From CAYTLW01 sp964438735 (GTDB lineage Bacteria > Myxococcota_A > UBA9042), in NCBI GenBank assembly GCA_964438735.1, contig CAYTLW010000030.1:1-64000 (forward strand): a stretch of DNA of 64,000 nt, given 5' to 3'. This document shows, piece after piece, positions 36,355 through 45,831 of this stretch. The notes beneath the pieces were generated by a model that saw only the letters and a program-made list of their open reading frames with translations, did not search any database and was not told where the DNA came from. Every line of letters starts with the position of its first letter. The first letter of the stretch is position 1. The position numbers were made by a program, and so were the translations under genes.

Positions 36355-38586
36355 GTGAGACATGCCACTCCCGCCCACGTCGCCGGCCGGCGCATTGCGC
36401 CCTGGCGCGTCCTGTGCCTGCTGCTCGCCTCGGCTCTGGTAGCCCCGGCCTGCATCGGCGACGGTGACGAACCGGAGCCGAAGTGCGATCTGGCCAAGGG
36501 CCACCCCGCCCGCGAGGGCGTCGAGCTGTCCTGCGATGGCCTCGACAACGACTGCGACGGCCGAATCGACGTGCTGCTGCCGGTCGATGGCAATCGCTGC
36601 CAGACCGGCGCGAAGGGCGCCTGCGCGCTCAGCTACCGCGTCTGCCGTGACGGCGGCGAGGTCTGCCCTGAGGTGACGCCCACCCACGAGACGTGGGACG
36701 GCATCGACAACGACTGCAACGGCGTCGTCGACGACGTGCCGCCGGGGTACGGCGGCGTCGCGCGGGCGCGGGTCCTGGTCCCGCCCTACCTGTGGTTGGA
36801 GAACCACGGTGCGGTGTACGCCGTGCGAAACGCCCTCGACGCGGTCGGCATCCCCTACGACGCCGACACCAAGGGGGCGGACTTCGAGCAGGCGCTCGGC
36901 CAGCTCGGCGACTACAACCTGGTCGTGATGCCGGGCTACACGACGCCCTCGTACAAGCACTTCAAGTCCAAACACGTGGCCGCGCTCGAGGCCTGGGTGC
37001 GCAAGGGTGGCGTCCTGGTCTGGTTCCACATGACCTCCAGCGCGACCGAGGGGCCCATGGGCAAGCTGGCCGGCGTCGTGGCCGCCAAGCGGCGATTGAA
37101 CATCACCCGGATCAGCATCGCCGCCGCGGCGACGGCGACGGTCTGGCTGGACGCCGAAGAGGAGCGGGAGTTCACCCTCTCGCACGACCCCGACGAGCAG
37201 TCGGTCGAAGCGCACATCTACCTGCCCGACCTGGACGGTGTCTCGACCCCCTTCATGTCCGCCTGGCAGGGCGAGACCAAGGCGGGTGTCGTGGGCGTGC
37301 GGCGGTCGCTGGAGCAAGGCGTGGTCTACACCCTCGGCGTCGACTTTCTGGGCTACCCGGGGCGTCGTTGCCACATCAACTGCTTCGATCCCGGACGCGA
37401 TCGCCTGGCGATGATGCTCAAGGGCGCCTGGCGCGAGGCCAATGCTGGCCACATGGTCGTCAAGCATACCGTGCCGGGCGTCGAGGATGCCGTCTTCATC
37501 GCCAGCCACGACGTCGACGCCCCCGACGCCAACAGCGAGGGCGCATGGGGGGAACCCGGCGCGCTGCAGATGGCCCGCATGGAACATGAAGAGGGCGTGC
37601 GCGGCACCTACTTCGTGACCACGGACATCGTGGCGAACTACTACGATCCGGCCGTGGTGGCGGATCTGTGCGAGTGCGGCATGTGCCCGCAGGGCGGCCA
37701 CAGCATCCTGCACGCCGACTGGTCGTCGATGCCCAAGGGTGACTGCAAGGTCACCGAGGCGAGCTACAACACGGGCAAGCCGACGATCTGCGGTGAGGTG
37801 AGCGTGAATCTCCAGATTCTGCGCGAGACCATGGGCAAGTCCGCCCCCCTGAGCGCGTGGCGGACGCCCTACCTGCTGATCAATCCGCACCAGTTCGAGG
37901 TGTTGCACCAGCACGGTGTGCGTTTCGACAGCAGCATCGCGATGGGCGATGCGCGCACCAACCTGCCCTTCGCTGGTCATCGCTTCCCCTACGACGCGGG
38001 CGCTTTCGACAACGTCAGCGAGATGTGGGAGTTCCCGGTCGTCATCGAGGATGGTCTGGCCGAAGAGGGCAAGAAAGGCGCCGCCCACCGCCTGGAGCTG
38101 CACAGGGGGTCCTGGCCCAGGTTCCGCGCGCTCTGGGCTGAGGCGATCCTCAAAAACGCCGACAACAACGCCTGGATCGTGAGCCTGGTGCATCCCTCCA
38201 GGGGCGTCGGCGAAGACGTGACCGTGGGCAACGTGGCCTTCAAGGTGGAGGCCGCCCGCTGGGCCATCCGGCAGGCGAAGAACAGGGGCCTGAAGGTGAT
38301 GCGGATGATTCAGGCGGGCGAGTTCTGGCGCGGCCGCGACGGGGTGCGAATCGAGGCGCGCTATGACGAGGACCTGGGCTATACCGGCACGCTCCGGGTC
38401 GGCGAGCACGACGCGCCGCGCTTTTCGCTCGCCTTCGGCGATCACATCGAGAGCTTCCAGGCCAGCGGGGCCGGGTCGGTGAAGATCGCCGGCAGCCGGG
38501 TGGTCTTCGACACGCCCCTGCCGGCTAAGGGCGTGTTCCCGTTCAAGGCCGTGGTGGCGCGTGACGTGCCGAAATCGGCGCCCTGA
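36355..38586 (+). CDS. Lipoprotein with MopE-like motifs and NodB-type polysaccharide deacetylase domain
   Basis: About 743 residues. Lipobox APAC at Cys33. Two MopE-type motifs follow: CDGLDNDCDGRID and WDGIDNDCNGVVDD. A Rossmann-like region then resembles a ThuA/glutamine-amidotransferase fold (ARVLVPPYLWLENHGAVYAV, LVVMPGYTTPSY, LEAWVRKGGVLVWFH). The second half is a NodB-like carbohydrate esterase: IASHDVDAPD (metal Asp), GGHSILH (H-S-x-x-H), and SAWRTPYLL (R-x-P). Such enzymes remove acetyl or other acyl groups from polysaccharides or peptidoglycan. A surface glycan-trimming role is inferred. The start is uncertain: GTG 36355 gives a normal lipoprotein leader; GTG 36310 opens the same frame. 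Confidence 0.82.
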   Translation: MRHATPAHVAGRRIAPWRVLCLLLASALVAPACIGDGDEPEPKCDLAKGHPAREGVELSCDGLDNDCDGRIDVLLPVDGNRCQTGAKGACALSYRVCRDGGEVCPEVTPTHETWDGIDNDCNGVVDDVPPGYGGVARARVLVPPYLWLENHGAVYAVRNALDAVGIPYDADTKGADFEQALGQLGDYNLVVMPGYTTPSYKHFKSKHVAALEAWVRKGGVLVWFHMTSSATEGPMGKLAGVVAAKRRLNITRISIAAAATATVWLDAEEEREFTLSHDPDEQSVEAHIYLPDLDGVSTPFMSAWQGETKAGVVGVRRSLEQGVVYTLGVDFLGYPGRRCHINCFDPGRDRLAMMLKGAWREANAGHMVVKHTVPGVEDAVFIASHDVDAPDANSEGAWGEPGALQMARMEHEEGVRGTYFVTTDIVANYYDPAVVADLCECGMCPQGGHSILHADWSSMPKGDCKVTEASYNTGKPTICGEVSVNLQILRETMGKSAPLSAWRTPYLLINPHQFEVLHQHGVRFDSSIAMGDARTNLPFAGHRFPYDAGAFDNVSEMWEFPVVIEDGLAEEGKKGAAHRLELHRGSWPRFRALWAEAILKNADNNAWIVSLVHPSRGVGEDVTVGNVAFKVEAARWAIRQAKNRGLKVMRMIQAGEFWRGRDGVRIEARYDEDLGYTGTLRVGEHDAPRFSLAFGDHIESFQASGAGSVKIAGSRVVFDTPLPAKGVFPFKAVVARDVPKSAP

Positions 38587-38602
38587 GCGGGTCAGTCAGG
38601 CA

Positions 38603-39799
38603 TCAGAAGACACATGTGGCGGAGTACTCGGCCTTGCAGGTCATGCCGTACTTGGCGCAGTCGAGCGACGCCACGGTCTTGCCGTCGCAGAAGGTCAGCA
38701 CATTGCCCTGACAGGAATCCGGCAGGGGGTCCCCGTCCTTGTCCGTCGGGCACAGGTTTGTTCTGCGGCAGTCCGCGTCAGCATCACCGCTGAACCCCTC
38801 GACGGTGCACTTCCTGGCGATGAGCCCGCAGTCCATGCGCAGCTCCTGGCCCTCGTTGCACTCCACGAGGACGTTGCCTTCGCAGCGCTTCTTGAAGGTG
38901 TCGACGTCACAGCTCGCCGCGCCCGCCTGGCCGCAGACGTCTGGATCATCGTCGTTGACCTCCGGCAGGCAGGTCATGCCGATGCCGGCGCAGTCGATGG
39001 TCCAGCCGTCAAAAGTGGTCGCGTCCGCCTGCTTGCAGATGTGGGCGACCGTGCCCTTGCAGGTCGTCCCCTTCTTGCCGGCGCTGCAGTCCGGTTGATG
39101 GGCGCAAAAGGAGATCTGGTCCGTGACGGTGCGGCAGGGCATGCCGAAGAGGCTGCAATCGATCGTCAGGGGCACGCCGTTTTCGCAGAACCAGGCGACC
39201 GAACCGGTGCAGCCAACTACCTTGCCGCCGCCGCAGCCGTACTTGGGCACGCCGGCGGTGAAACAGGCGCTGACGGCCGCGCAGTCCTTGGCCGCCAGGA
39301 GGCAACTCTGCTTGGCGGGCACCTGCAGGATCGCCATGTCGTCCATCTCGGGCAGCCAGGCGAGTTTCTTCCAGAGCTGCGTCCAGGCGTTGGCCTGGGA
39401 CATGATCTCCATGCACTCGCCGACACCCCCCTCGGAGTAGCAGGCGTCGTATCGGGCGCAGGCCGCGGCCAGGCTCGGGTTGGCGGTCGGAGGCGCCACG
39501 CAGGCGGTGGCGATGATGGTCCCGCTGCCGTCGGTGGCCTTGGTCTCGACGCACTTCAGGCCCTTGGCACAGGCGCCATCGTCGAGCCAGGCGCCGTCCT
39601 TGCAACGGACCTTGGCGCTGAGGTCCGCCGTGCAGGCGATGCCTTCCGCCTTCTGGGGGCAGCTCGCGCCCACGTCGCCGCCGGAACCGGGCTGCCAGGC
39701 CGCGCCGCCACCGCCACCGCCGCCGCTGCCCCCGGTGGTGCAGGACAGGAGCATGAGGGCGGCCGCGCCACAGGCGATCGTGACAGGGATGGATTGCAT
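38603..39799 (-). CDS. Cys-rich lipoprotein
   Basis: A 398-residue protein. The leader MQSIPVTIACGAAALMLLSC gives lipobox LLSC at residue 20, then a Gly/Ser linker. The rest has about 34 Cys in a recurring arrangement of C-x-G-(N/T)-V-x-x-x-C-x-(D/E)-G with DC-x5-G-M-x-C (for example CQGNVLTFCDGKTVASLDC, CKGTVAHIC, CEGNVLVECNEG). Such repeats occur in Myxococcota surface lipoproteins of unknown role. ATG 39799 has GGAGC six bases upstream. It is convergent with the deacetylase gene and lies downstream of the barrel protein gene on the same strand. Confidence 0.82.
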   Translation of the reverse strand: MQSIPVTIACGAAALMLLSCTTGGSGGGGGGGAAWQPGSGGDVGASCPQKAEGIACTADLSAKVRCKDGAWLDDGACAKGLKCVETKATDGSGTIIATACVAPPTANPSLAAACARYDACYSEGGVGECMEIMSQANAWTQLWKKLAWLPEMDDMAILQVPAKQSCLLAAKDCAAVSACFTAGVPKYGCGGGKVVGCTGSVAWFCENGVPLTIDCSLFGMPCRTVTDQISFCAHQPDCSAGKKGTTCKGTVAHICKQADATTFDGWTIDCAGIGMTCLPEVNDDDPDVCGQAGAASCDVDTFKKRCEGNVLVECNEGQELRMDCGLIARKCTVEGFSGDADADCRRTNLCPTDKDGDPLPDSCQGNVLTFCDGKTVASLDCAKYGMTCKAEYSATCVF

Positions 39800-40072
39800 G
39801 TTTGCTCCGGGTCGCTCGCACAAGCCGATGGGCCCAGTCTAGCAGGAACCTCGACCGGATCGATCACGACCGCGGGGGGCGGGCCGGGATCGTAACCACC
39901 AGTCGTTGTTCCGGCATGACAGGGGTTGCGTCGACCAACGGCCCATCTCCCTCATTGGTGCGCGACCCACGGCGCACGATGAGCTTCGTATCAACGGGGC
40001 GGACCGGTCAACCACGAGGTGCTCCCGGCGCCATGCAACCACGTTGCTGCGCCGCCTCGGCCCGGGCTGATC

Positions 40073-41791
40073 TCAGAACACCAGGTGCACGCCGCCACCA
40101 CCCAGCACGCCGAGCGAATCCGCGTCGCGGCCCGCTGAGCCGACCGTCGCCACCAGGAAGAAGCGCGGGTGCAGGATCCAGGTACCCTCCACCTGTAGGC
40201 GCAGGCCCTTGCTGCTGTCCTGCAGCACGTCCTCGTTGACCACCACGCCGGCGAGCCGGATCGAGGTGCCGATGGGCGCCGAGAGGGCAAAACGCATACG
40301 TTCCAAGACCTGTTCGGCCGTGTCGATGTCGTGCACGGCGCCGTATTCGCCGGTCAGGTTGGCACCGGCTTCGTCGCCGATGCGCAGCCCGCCGCGGTAG
40401 CCCACGGCGCCGCCGTCGTTATGAATGGCCATCTGCATGTCGGCGTGGGCGCTGAAGTAGTCGCCGATCCTGGCCTCGATGCCGGCGTAGCCACCCAGCA
40501 GGTTGGCGTCGCGGCCGATGTAGGTGGGCTTGACCTCGGGCTTGTCGGGATCGGGCTTGAAGTCCGGATCGGTGGCCGGCGAGCGGCCGTTGATCACGTT
40601 GCCGCCCAGGCGCGCGACCAGGAAGCCGAAGAAGAGGCGCTCGAAGCCGATGTCGTACTCCTGGTAGGTGTCGTCCTTGTCGCCATGGCTGACGCGCGTG
40701 AACGACAGGCTCATGCGGTTGCGGCGCTCCTTTTCGGACAGGATGCGGCCGCGTGTGACGTGCACGGTCCAGGGCCGGCGCTTGTTGCGGAAGCCATCGC
40801 GGCGCACGCCTTTGTTGTCGGTGACGCCAATCCAGTAGGCGATGCCGGGCACGACCACCTTGCGGGCGGGGATCTTCGCCTGCCAGGTCTCGGGCGAGAT
40901 GGAGGTCATGGGCAGCGCCTGGTAGGTGCCGCCGCCGCGGTGGCGATACCAGACCACCGGGTTGCGGTAGCGCTTGTCGATCTGGGCGGTGAGCACCAGG
41001 GGCTGCTTGTGGGTCCAGCGACTGGGCGCGTCGTGGTCGATCTTCTGGCCGCGCGGGCGATGGGGCGCGCTGTGGATGGACACGCGTTGCGGCCGCGAGG
41101 GATGGGCGACGACCACACGTCGCTCGGGTTTGCCGTCTGTGCCGGTCACCGTCGCCGAGACGTAGTACTGCACGATGCGGATGTCTGGCGGCGTGCGGCC
41201 GACCGGCACGTTGGCGGTCCACATGCCATCTGCGGCGGCTTTCATGGGCAGGGTCTGGAAGGGCCCCGTCCGGCCCAGGCGCCAGCGCACCGCGACGTCG
41301 CGCACATTGGCCTCGCCGACCACCTCCAACCAGAGCGACTCGCCCCACTCGACCTTGCTCGGCGGCTTGTGGAAGGTCCGATCCAGCAATGGCTTGCGCT
41401 CGACGCGGCGCACCGTGGTCACTGTGCCCGGCTTGGACAGCCGCATGGTGCGCCGATACTGGCGCGACTCGGCGACGAAACGAGGCTCCACCAACACCTT
41501 CTTGGGCAGGTTGGGCGTGGCCTTTTGCAGCACGACCACGGCCCGTCGTTGATGCACGGAGCGGACCAGCGCCTCGGCCAGGACCAGCCCGGGCTGGCCG
41601 TTCTTGTCCACCTGGGAGATCCACACCCGCAATCCGGTGGTCCAGCGGGCCACGCCATGGCCTTCGACGATGAGCAGGTGGCCTCGGCGTTCGACGACCT
41701 CTCCACCGTAGGCCGAATTGGCCGCCTGGGCGGATGGGGCAACGATCAGGAGCGTGGTCGCGGCGATGGCCGCGATCAGGAAGTAGCGCAT
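40073..41791 (-). CDS. Exported protein with C-terminal outer-membrane barrel
   Basis: A 572-residue protein. Signal peptide about 1-23 (YFLIAAIAATTLLIVAPSAQA). The N-terminal half is beta-rich with a carbohydrate-binding or Ig-like look (RDVAVRWRLGRTGPF, DIRIVQYYVSATVTGTDGK, GIAYWIGVTDNKGV). The last ~200 residues are amphipathic barrel strands (ISARIGD-like AGIEARIGDYFSAHADMQM, YRGGLRIGDEAGANLTGEYG, FFLVATVGSAGRDADSLG), ending in LVF, the aromatic-ended final strand of outer-membrane proteins. No family is recognised. It is divergent from the GcvR-like gene, start to start about 190 bases. Confidence 0.7.
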   Translation of the reverse strand: MRYFLIAAIAATTLLIVAPSAQAANSAYGGEVVERRGHLLIVEGHGVARWTTGLRVWISQVDKNGQPGLVLAEALVRSVHQRRAVVVLQKATPNLPKKVLVEPRFVAESRQYRRTMRLSKPGTVTTVRRVERKPLLDRTFHKPPSKVEWGESLWLEVVGEANVRDVAVRWRLGRTGPFQTLPMKAAADGMWTANVPVGRTPPDIRIVQYYVSATVTGTDGKPERRVVVAHPSRPQRVSIHSAPHRPRGQKIDHDAPSRWTHKQPLVLTAQIDKRYRNPVVWYRHRGGGTYQALPMTSISPETWQAKIPARKVVVPGIAYWIGVTDNKGVRRDGFRNKRRPWTVHVTRGRILSEKERRNRMSLSFTRVSHGDKDDTYQEYDIGFERLFFGFLVARLGGNVINGRSPATDPDFKPDPDKPEVKPTYIGRDANLLGGYAGIEARIGDYFSAHADMQMAIHNDGGAVGYRGGLRIGDEAGANLTGEYGAVHDIDTAEQVLERMRFALSAPIGTSIRLAGVVVNEDVLQDSSKGLRLQVEGTWILHPRFFLVATVGSAGRDADSLGVLGGGGVHLVF

Positions 41792-41979
41792 GGGACTCTC
41801 CTCGGAACCCAGTTGCCTCAGACTGGCGAACCCGCCATCAAGATCGCCGCTTGGGAGCGGAATGTCGAGGCGCGGCGCCCGCGCCTGCTGCAGGTGGGGG
41901 ATGCGACGCTTCCGCTCTGGGCCCGGATCTGGTAGTCCGCCTCGGTCGCAGCCCGGTCCACGAGCATCAGGAGGGTCCC

Positions 41980-42510
41980 ATGCGCCGATCTCTCGTCGTC
42001 ACATTCACCGGTCTCGATCGGCCGGGAATCGTCGAACAGCTCGCCAAGGCCGTCGTCGACGGTGGCGGAAACTGGGAAGGCAGTCGCATGACCCGGCTGG
42101 CTGGCTACTTCGCCGGTGTGCTCCAGGCCTCGGCGCCTTCACTGGTGGCCGATCGACTGGCAGGCGAGTTGAACGCCCTGTCCCGCGAAGGATTGACGGT
42201 GCGCGTCGAGGTCGGCAGCGACGCCCAGGCGGTCGGCGATCGCGAGCGGATGCGACTGGACGTGACCGGAGCCGAGCGCAGCGGCATCGTGCGCGCAGTC
42301 TCGGCCGTCCTGGTGGCGCACGGGGTCAACATCCTCGAGCTGGTTACCCGCGTCGAGCACGCCCCGATGGGGGGCGGCGAACTCTTTATCGCGACGTTGG
42401 AGATCGAATGCCCACCCGAGGTCGGGGAGGATCAGCTGGTCGCCGCCCTTGAGGAACTGGGCGATGACGTGACCATCGACCTGGACATCGTCGAGGGGCA
42501 GGACCGATGA
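41980..42510 (+). CDS. GcvR-like tandem ACT-domain protein
   Basis: A 176-residue protein with two ACT-like domains. The first is about 1-75 (LVVTFTGLDRPGIVEQLAKA, GNWEGSRMTRLAGYFAGVLQ) and the second about 88-165 (RLDVTGAERSGIVRAVSAVL, GVNILELVTRVEHAPMGGGE). The pattern matches glycine cleavage system transcriptional repressor-like proteins, which bind amino acids and modulate a partner regulator. AGGAGGG precedes ATG 41980. It shares ATGA with the next gene, so translation is coupled. Confidence 0.85.
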   Translation: MRRSLVVTFTGLDRPGIVEQLAKAVVDGGGNWEGSRMTRLAGYFAGVLQASAPSLVADRLAGELNALSREGLTVRVEVGSDAQAVGDRERMRLDVTGAERSGIVRAVSAVLVAHGVNILELVTRVEHAPMGGGELFIATLEIECPPEVGEDQLVAALEELGDDVTIDLDIVEGQDR

Positions 42511-44108
42511 ACGCGCTGCCCTGCCCGACCGATAGACGACTGCCCGCCCGTGGAACGGGCCGACTGGCAGCGCTCGCCGGTTGGTGTCTGCTGGCCGCCT
42601 GTGGTGCGGAACCGACCGGCGTGGCCCAGGCGGTGCCGGACGCGGCCGATGGCGCGGCTGCGGATGTGGCCAGCGAAGACGTCGCCCCGGACACCGGGCC
42701 GGTCGATACTGGCCCCAAGGGGCCCGTCTGCGGCGACGACCAGGTCGAGGGCAAGGAGCAATGCGAGCCCGGCACCTGGACGATTCGCAGTTGCCAGACC
42801 ATGGGCTATGCCTGGGGCCAGCTGGGCTGCGGCGACGACTGCGCCTACGACGTCTCCCAGTGCGGCGGCGTATTCGGCGAAGAGGCGAAGTTCGGTGAGC
42901 CCTGCGGCGAGGAGTTCAACGACTGCGGATCCGGTTTGACCTGTGTGCTGTTCACCGAGACCAACAAGGATAACGGCTACTGCACCACCACGTGCAGCGA
43001 CGCCAAGGCCTGCCCGACCTCACCGCCGGGCGCGACCTGCGCCTACAAATTGCAGAGCGGCGCGTCCATCTGCGGCTTCCTGTGCAGCGAGGCGCAACCG
43101 CAATGCCCTGCCGGCCTGAACTGCACGCCCTCGGGCGATGGCGGCAGCCCCTACTGCAGCCCCGACCCGCCGCCTGTCTGCGGCAACGGCAAGCGGGAGT
43201 TCGGCGAGATCTGTGATGGCAACGACCTGGACAACCTCTCGTGCGAAGCCTTCGGCCACAAAAGCGGCGAGTTGAAGTGCGGCAACACTTGCCTGTACGA
43301 CCACAGCACCTGTAGCGGCGAGTACCTCTGCGCGGCCATTCCGCCCCGCGAATGCACCGACGGCCCCGACTGCGCCAAGCTGGAGCTCTTCGTGCCCAAG
43401 TCCGACGACGCCTGGCTGGTCACCCACGGCAACGCCTACAGCTGGCTGCGACGCGACACGCGCATGCTGGTTCAGCACGCCACCTCTGCGGTGTTGTGCA
43501 CCCTGCCCGGCAGCTGGCCGCTGGCACTGGGCGACATGAGCATGTCCGACAGTGATACGCCGACCACCAAGAGCGGCATCAAGCGCCACCCCAAGGGCAC
43601 CCATGAGGCCGGGCTCGACATCGACATCGCCTACTACCAGGTCAACACCGCCAACAACTACCTGCGGCCGGTCTGTCCGCACCTGATCAACGGCCAGAAG
43701 GCCTACCACTGCGTCGGACCGCCCGACATCCTCGACGCGGAGCGCTCGGCGCTGTTCATCGCGCGCCTGCTGGAGAGCCCGCGAGTACGCGTCATCGGCG
43801 TCGACGGCAAGATCGGCCCGCTGATCGCCGCGGCCATGAAGAAGCTGCACGACAAGAAGTTGATCCGCACCTCTGCCTGGCAGCGATTTGGGCCGGCGGT
43901 GGCCTGGGAGGAGACCAACGGTGGCGCCGGCTGGTACCTGCATCACCATCATCACCTGCACCTGAGCACACGCCAGACGACCTATGGAGCGCCGCCGCCA
44001 CCGCCGCCGCCGGGGCTGGCCGTCGGTCCGGTGCCGGTCGATGCCTCGCCGCCGGGTATCGTCGCCTCGCCTGCAGACCTGCCGGTGGTGCGGCAATGGC
44101 GTCGTTGA
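42507..44108 (+). CDS. Cys-rich lipoprotein with MepA-like (LAS) murein endopeptidase domain
   Basis: A 533-residue protein. Leader LAALAGWCLLAACG has a lipobox (LAAC). A linker (VAPDTGPVDTGPKGPVCGDD) and a Cys-rich zone with DUF4215-like repeats follow (CGDDQVEGKEQCEPG, CGNGKREFGEICDGNDLDN). The C-terminal domain, about 320-480, is a LAS/M74-type metallopeptidase: SMSDSDTPTTKSGIKRHPKG, then THEAGLDIDIAYY (H-x3-GxDxD metal and catalytic ligands) and GGAGWYLHHHHHLHL (H-x-H). MepA-like enzymes cut peptidoglycan cross-links. Five consecutive His before LHL are unusual. The start overlaps the preceding stop (ATGA). The tail is Pro-rich. Confidence 0.82.
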   Translation: MNALPCPTDRRLPARGTGRLAALAGWCLLAACGAEPTGVAQAVPDAADGAAADVASEDVAPDTGPVDTGPKGPVCGDDQVEGKEQCEPGTWTIRSCQTMGYAWGQLGCGDDCAYDVSQCGGVFGEEAKFGEPCGEEFNDCGSGLTCVLFTETNKDNGYCTTTCSDAKACPTSPPGATCAYKLQSGASICGFLCSEAQPQCPAGLNCTPSGDGGSPYCSPDPPPVCGNGKREFGEICDGNDLDNLSCEAFGHKSGELKCGNTCLYDHSTCSGEYLCAAIPPRECTDGPDCAKLELFVPKSDDAWLVTHGNAYSWLRRDTRMLVQHATSAVLCTLPGSWPLALGDMSMSDSDTPTTKSGIKRHPKGTHEAGLDIDIAYYQVNTANNYLRPVCPHLINGQKAYHCVGPPDILDAERSALFIARLLESPRVRVIGVDGKIGPLIAAAMKKLHDKKLIRTSAWQRFGPAVAWEETNGGAGWYLHHHHHLHLSTRQTTYGAPPPPPPPGLAVGPVPVDASPPGIVASPADLPVVRQWRR

Positions 44109-44150
44109 CGGCCTCTTCGATCAGGCCGCAGTCCCCCATTCAAGACAAAA

Positions 44151-44164
44151 GTCCTCATGAGGAC
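44151..44164. repeat. Perfect 14-bp palindrome in intergenic gap
   Basis: GTCCTCATGAGGAC is a perfect palindrome 111 bases before the next start. GGCCT (44110-44114) and AGGCC (44123-44127) form a small stem right after the stop of the preceding gene. An operator is possible for the palindrome and a weak terminator for the stem. Confidence 0.35.
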
Positions 44165-44274
44165 GAATGCGCTGGATGAGGGACCGGGCTCGCCTTATCA
44201 CGCAACCCTTGACAGAAGCCGGCGCGATCCCCATCTTGCCGCCGCGTTATCTACTCAGAGACGGAGATTCGGTC

Positions 44275-45819
44275 ATGATCATGCGCTTGTTGTCCTCCCT
44301 CATCGCGTTGTCCCTCGTGCTGGCGTTGACGCCTGCCTGCAGCGGCGACAGCAACACCAACACCACGCCCACCAAGGTGGACTCGGGTGCAACGGATGCC
44401 GGCGCGACCGACGCGACCGACAACAACGACACCGCCGGCGGGACTGTCGATACCGCGGCCGCCGTCGACAGCGGCCCGACGACCACCGACGCCGGCACAC
44501 CCGGCGACACCGGCACCACCGGCCCCAAGGACACCGGCAGCGGTGGCGGCGCCAACACCAGCTTCGAGACCGCGGTCGATATCGCGCTCAAGTCCGAGAT
44601 CACCAAGGAGCTCAAGCCCACGGGCGCGATCCACTACTACAAGTTCTCCGGCACGAAGGGTCAGGCGCTGATCTTCCGCCTGCAGGCGCAGACGACCGCC
44701 TTCGACAAGGACAGCATCGACACCGTGCTGACCATCTTCGACGCCAACAAGAAGAAGCTGGCCGAGAACGACGATCCCCTGCCGCGCGTGACCAACGACT
44801 CCACGATCCTGACCATCCTGCCGGCCACCGACGTGTACTACGTCACCGTGCAGGAGTGCTGGACCTGGGTTGAGGCCAACGCGCCCGGCGCCAGCTGCGC
44901 CCAGCCCAAGGACAAGATCCACACCAGCTACACCCTGGACGTGATCGAGATCGACCCGACCAGCCCCAACATCATCCCCGATGACGAGAAGGGCAACGGC
45001 ATCGACGCGGCCAACGCCATCAACTACGCCAAGAGCACCCAGGGCGGCTACGTCTTGAACCTGCTCTACGGTACGTTCAGCAGCGCCGATGACATCGATG
45101 TGTACAGCTTCACCATTCCCAAGGATGTGCCGGTCGGCAAGAGCCACGCAGTGTCCTACTTCGACTTCTACCCCTCCGGCCCCGACGGCAACGGTTCGAC
45201 GTCGTCCGCTGGTGTCGCCTGGCTGGCCACCGCAGCCTCGCCCACCAAGGCCATCGCCAGCGTCGACCTGGTGCAGGGCGGTTCCCTGGCCCCGCCCATG
45301 GCCCTGGACACCCCCTACTACCTGTACATCCCCCACGCCGGCGGCAGCGCGGGCAGCAACGACTTCTACTTCGTCAATCACCGCAACGCGAACGGCAATC
45401 CGCTGGAGGCCGACGATGTGGCCAACAACAAGCCCGAAGGCGCCCAGAGCCTCGACGCCACCGACAGCAGCACGGGCGGCACCAGCTTCTTCGTCGAAGG
45501 CAACCTGGTCGTCGCTCAGAACGATGTTGACCACTACAGCATCGCCGTGCCCAACGGCGCGACCAAGATCTCGGTCGCCTGCAGTGCCCAGCGCTCCGGC
45601 TCCGGACTGCGCGACTTCAGTGTGACCTTGACCCAGGGAGATGGCAGCTCGGTTCCTGGCGGGTTGGCGTTGGAGACGGCGAAGAACTCGGCGTTGATCT
45701 CACAGATCGACATCCCTGCCGGTGCCACGAAGCTGATCGTGAAGGTCAAGGCCGACAAGCAGGCGTCGGGCGTGTCCAGCAACTTCTATCGCTGTGGCGC
45801 GCACGTCTCTGCAGGTTGA
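44275..45819 (+). CDS. Lipoprotein with bacterial pre-peptidase C-terminal (PPC)-like domains
   Basis: A 514-residue protein. Leader LLSSLIALSLVLALTPAC gives lipobox TPAC. An Asp/Thr/Gly-rich linker follows (DSGATDAGATDATDNNDTAG, VDSGPTTTDAGTPGDTG). Three PPC-like beta modules can be seen: TSFETAVDIALKSEITKELK with IHYYKFSGTKGQALIFRLQA and IDTVLTIFDANKKKLAENDD; a second from DDEKGNGIDAANAINYAKST; a third from GNLVVAQNDVDHYSIAVP. PPC modules usually accompany secreted enzymes, but no catalytic domain is here. A second ATG lies two codons downstream (44281). GGAG at 44262-44265 precedes it. Confidence 0.78.
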   Translation: MIMRLLSSLIALSLVLALTPACSGDSNTNTTPTKVDSGATDAGATDATDNNDTAGGTVDTAAAVDSGPTTTDAGTPGDTGTTGPKDTGSGGGANTSFETAVDIALKSEITKELKPTGAIHYYKFSGTKGQALIFRLQAQTTAFDKDSIDTVLTIFDANKKKLAENDDPLPRVTNDSTILTILPATDVYYVTVQECWTWVEANAPGASCAQPKDKIHTSYTLDVIEIDPTSPNIIPDDEKGNGIDAANAINYAKSTQGGYVLNLLYGTFSSADDIDVYSFTIPKDVPVGKSHAVSYFDFYPSGPDGNGSTSSAGVAWLATAASPTKAIASVDLVQGGSLAPPMALDTPYYLYIPHAGGSAGSNDFYFVNHRNANGNPLEADDVANNKPEGAQSLDATDSSTGGTSFFVEGNLVVAQNDVDHYSIAVPNGATKISVACSAQRSGSGLRDFSVTLTQGDGSSVPGGLALETAKNSALISQIDIPAGATKLIVKVKADKQASGVSSNFYRCGAHVSAG

Positions 45820-45831
45820 TAGCAACCTGGC

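Noticed and set aside
36298..38445. 715-residue minus-strand open frame
   Set aside because: Antisense shadow of the deacetylase lipoprotein gene, with His/Val/Ala/Arg-rich composition and no motif.
44151..44164. CRISPR or repeat-array start at the 14-bp palindrome
   Set aside because: The palindrome occurs once; there is no spacer-repeat periodicity and no cas gene in the window.
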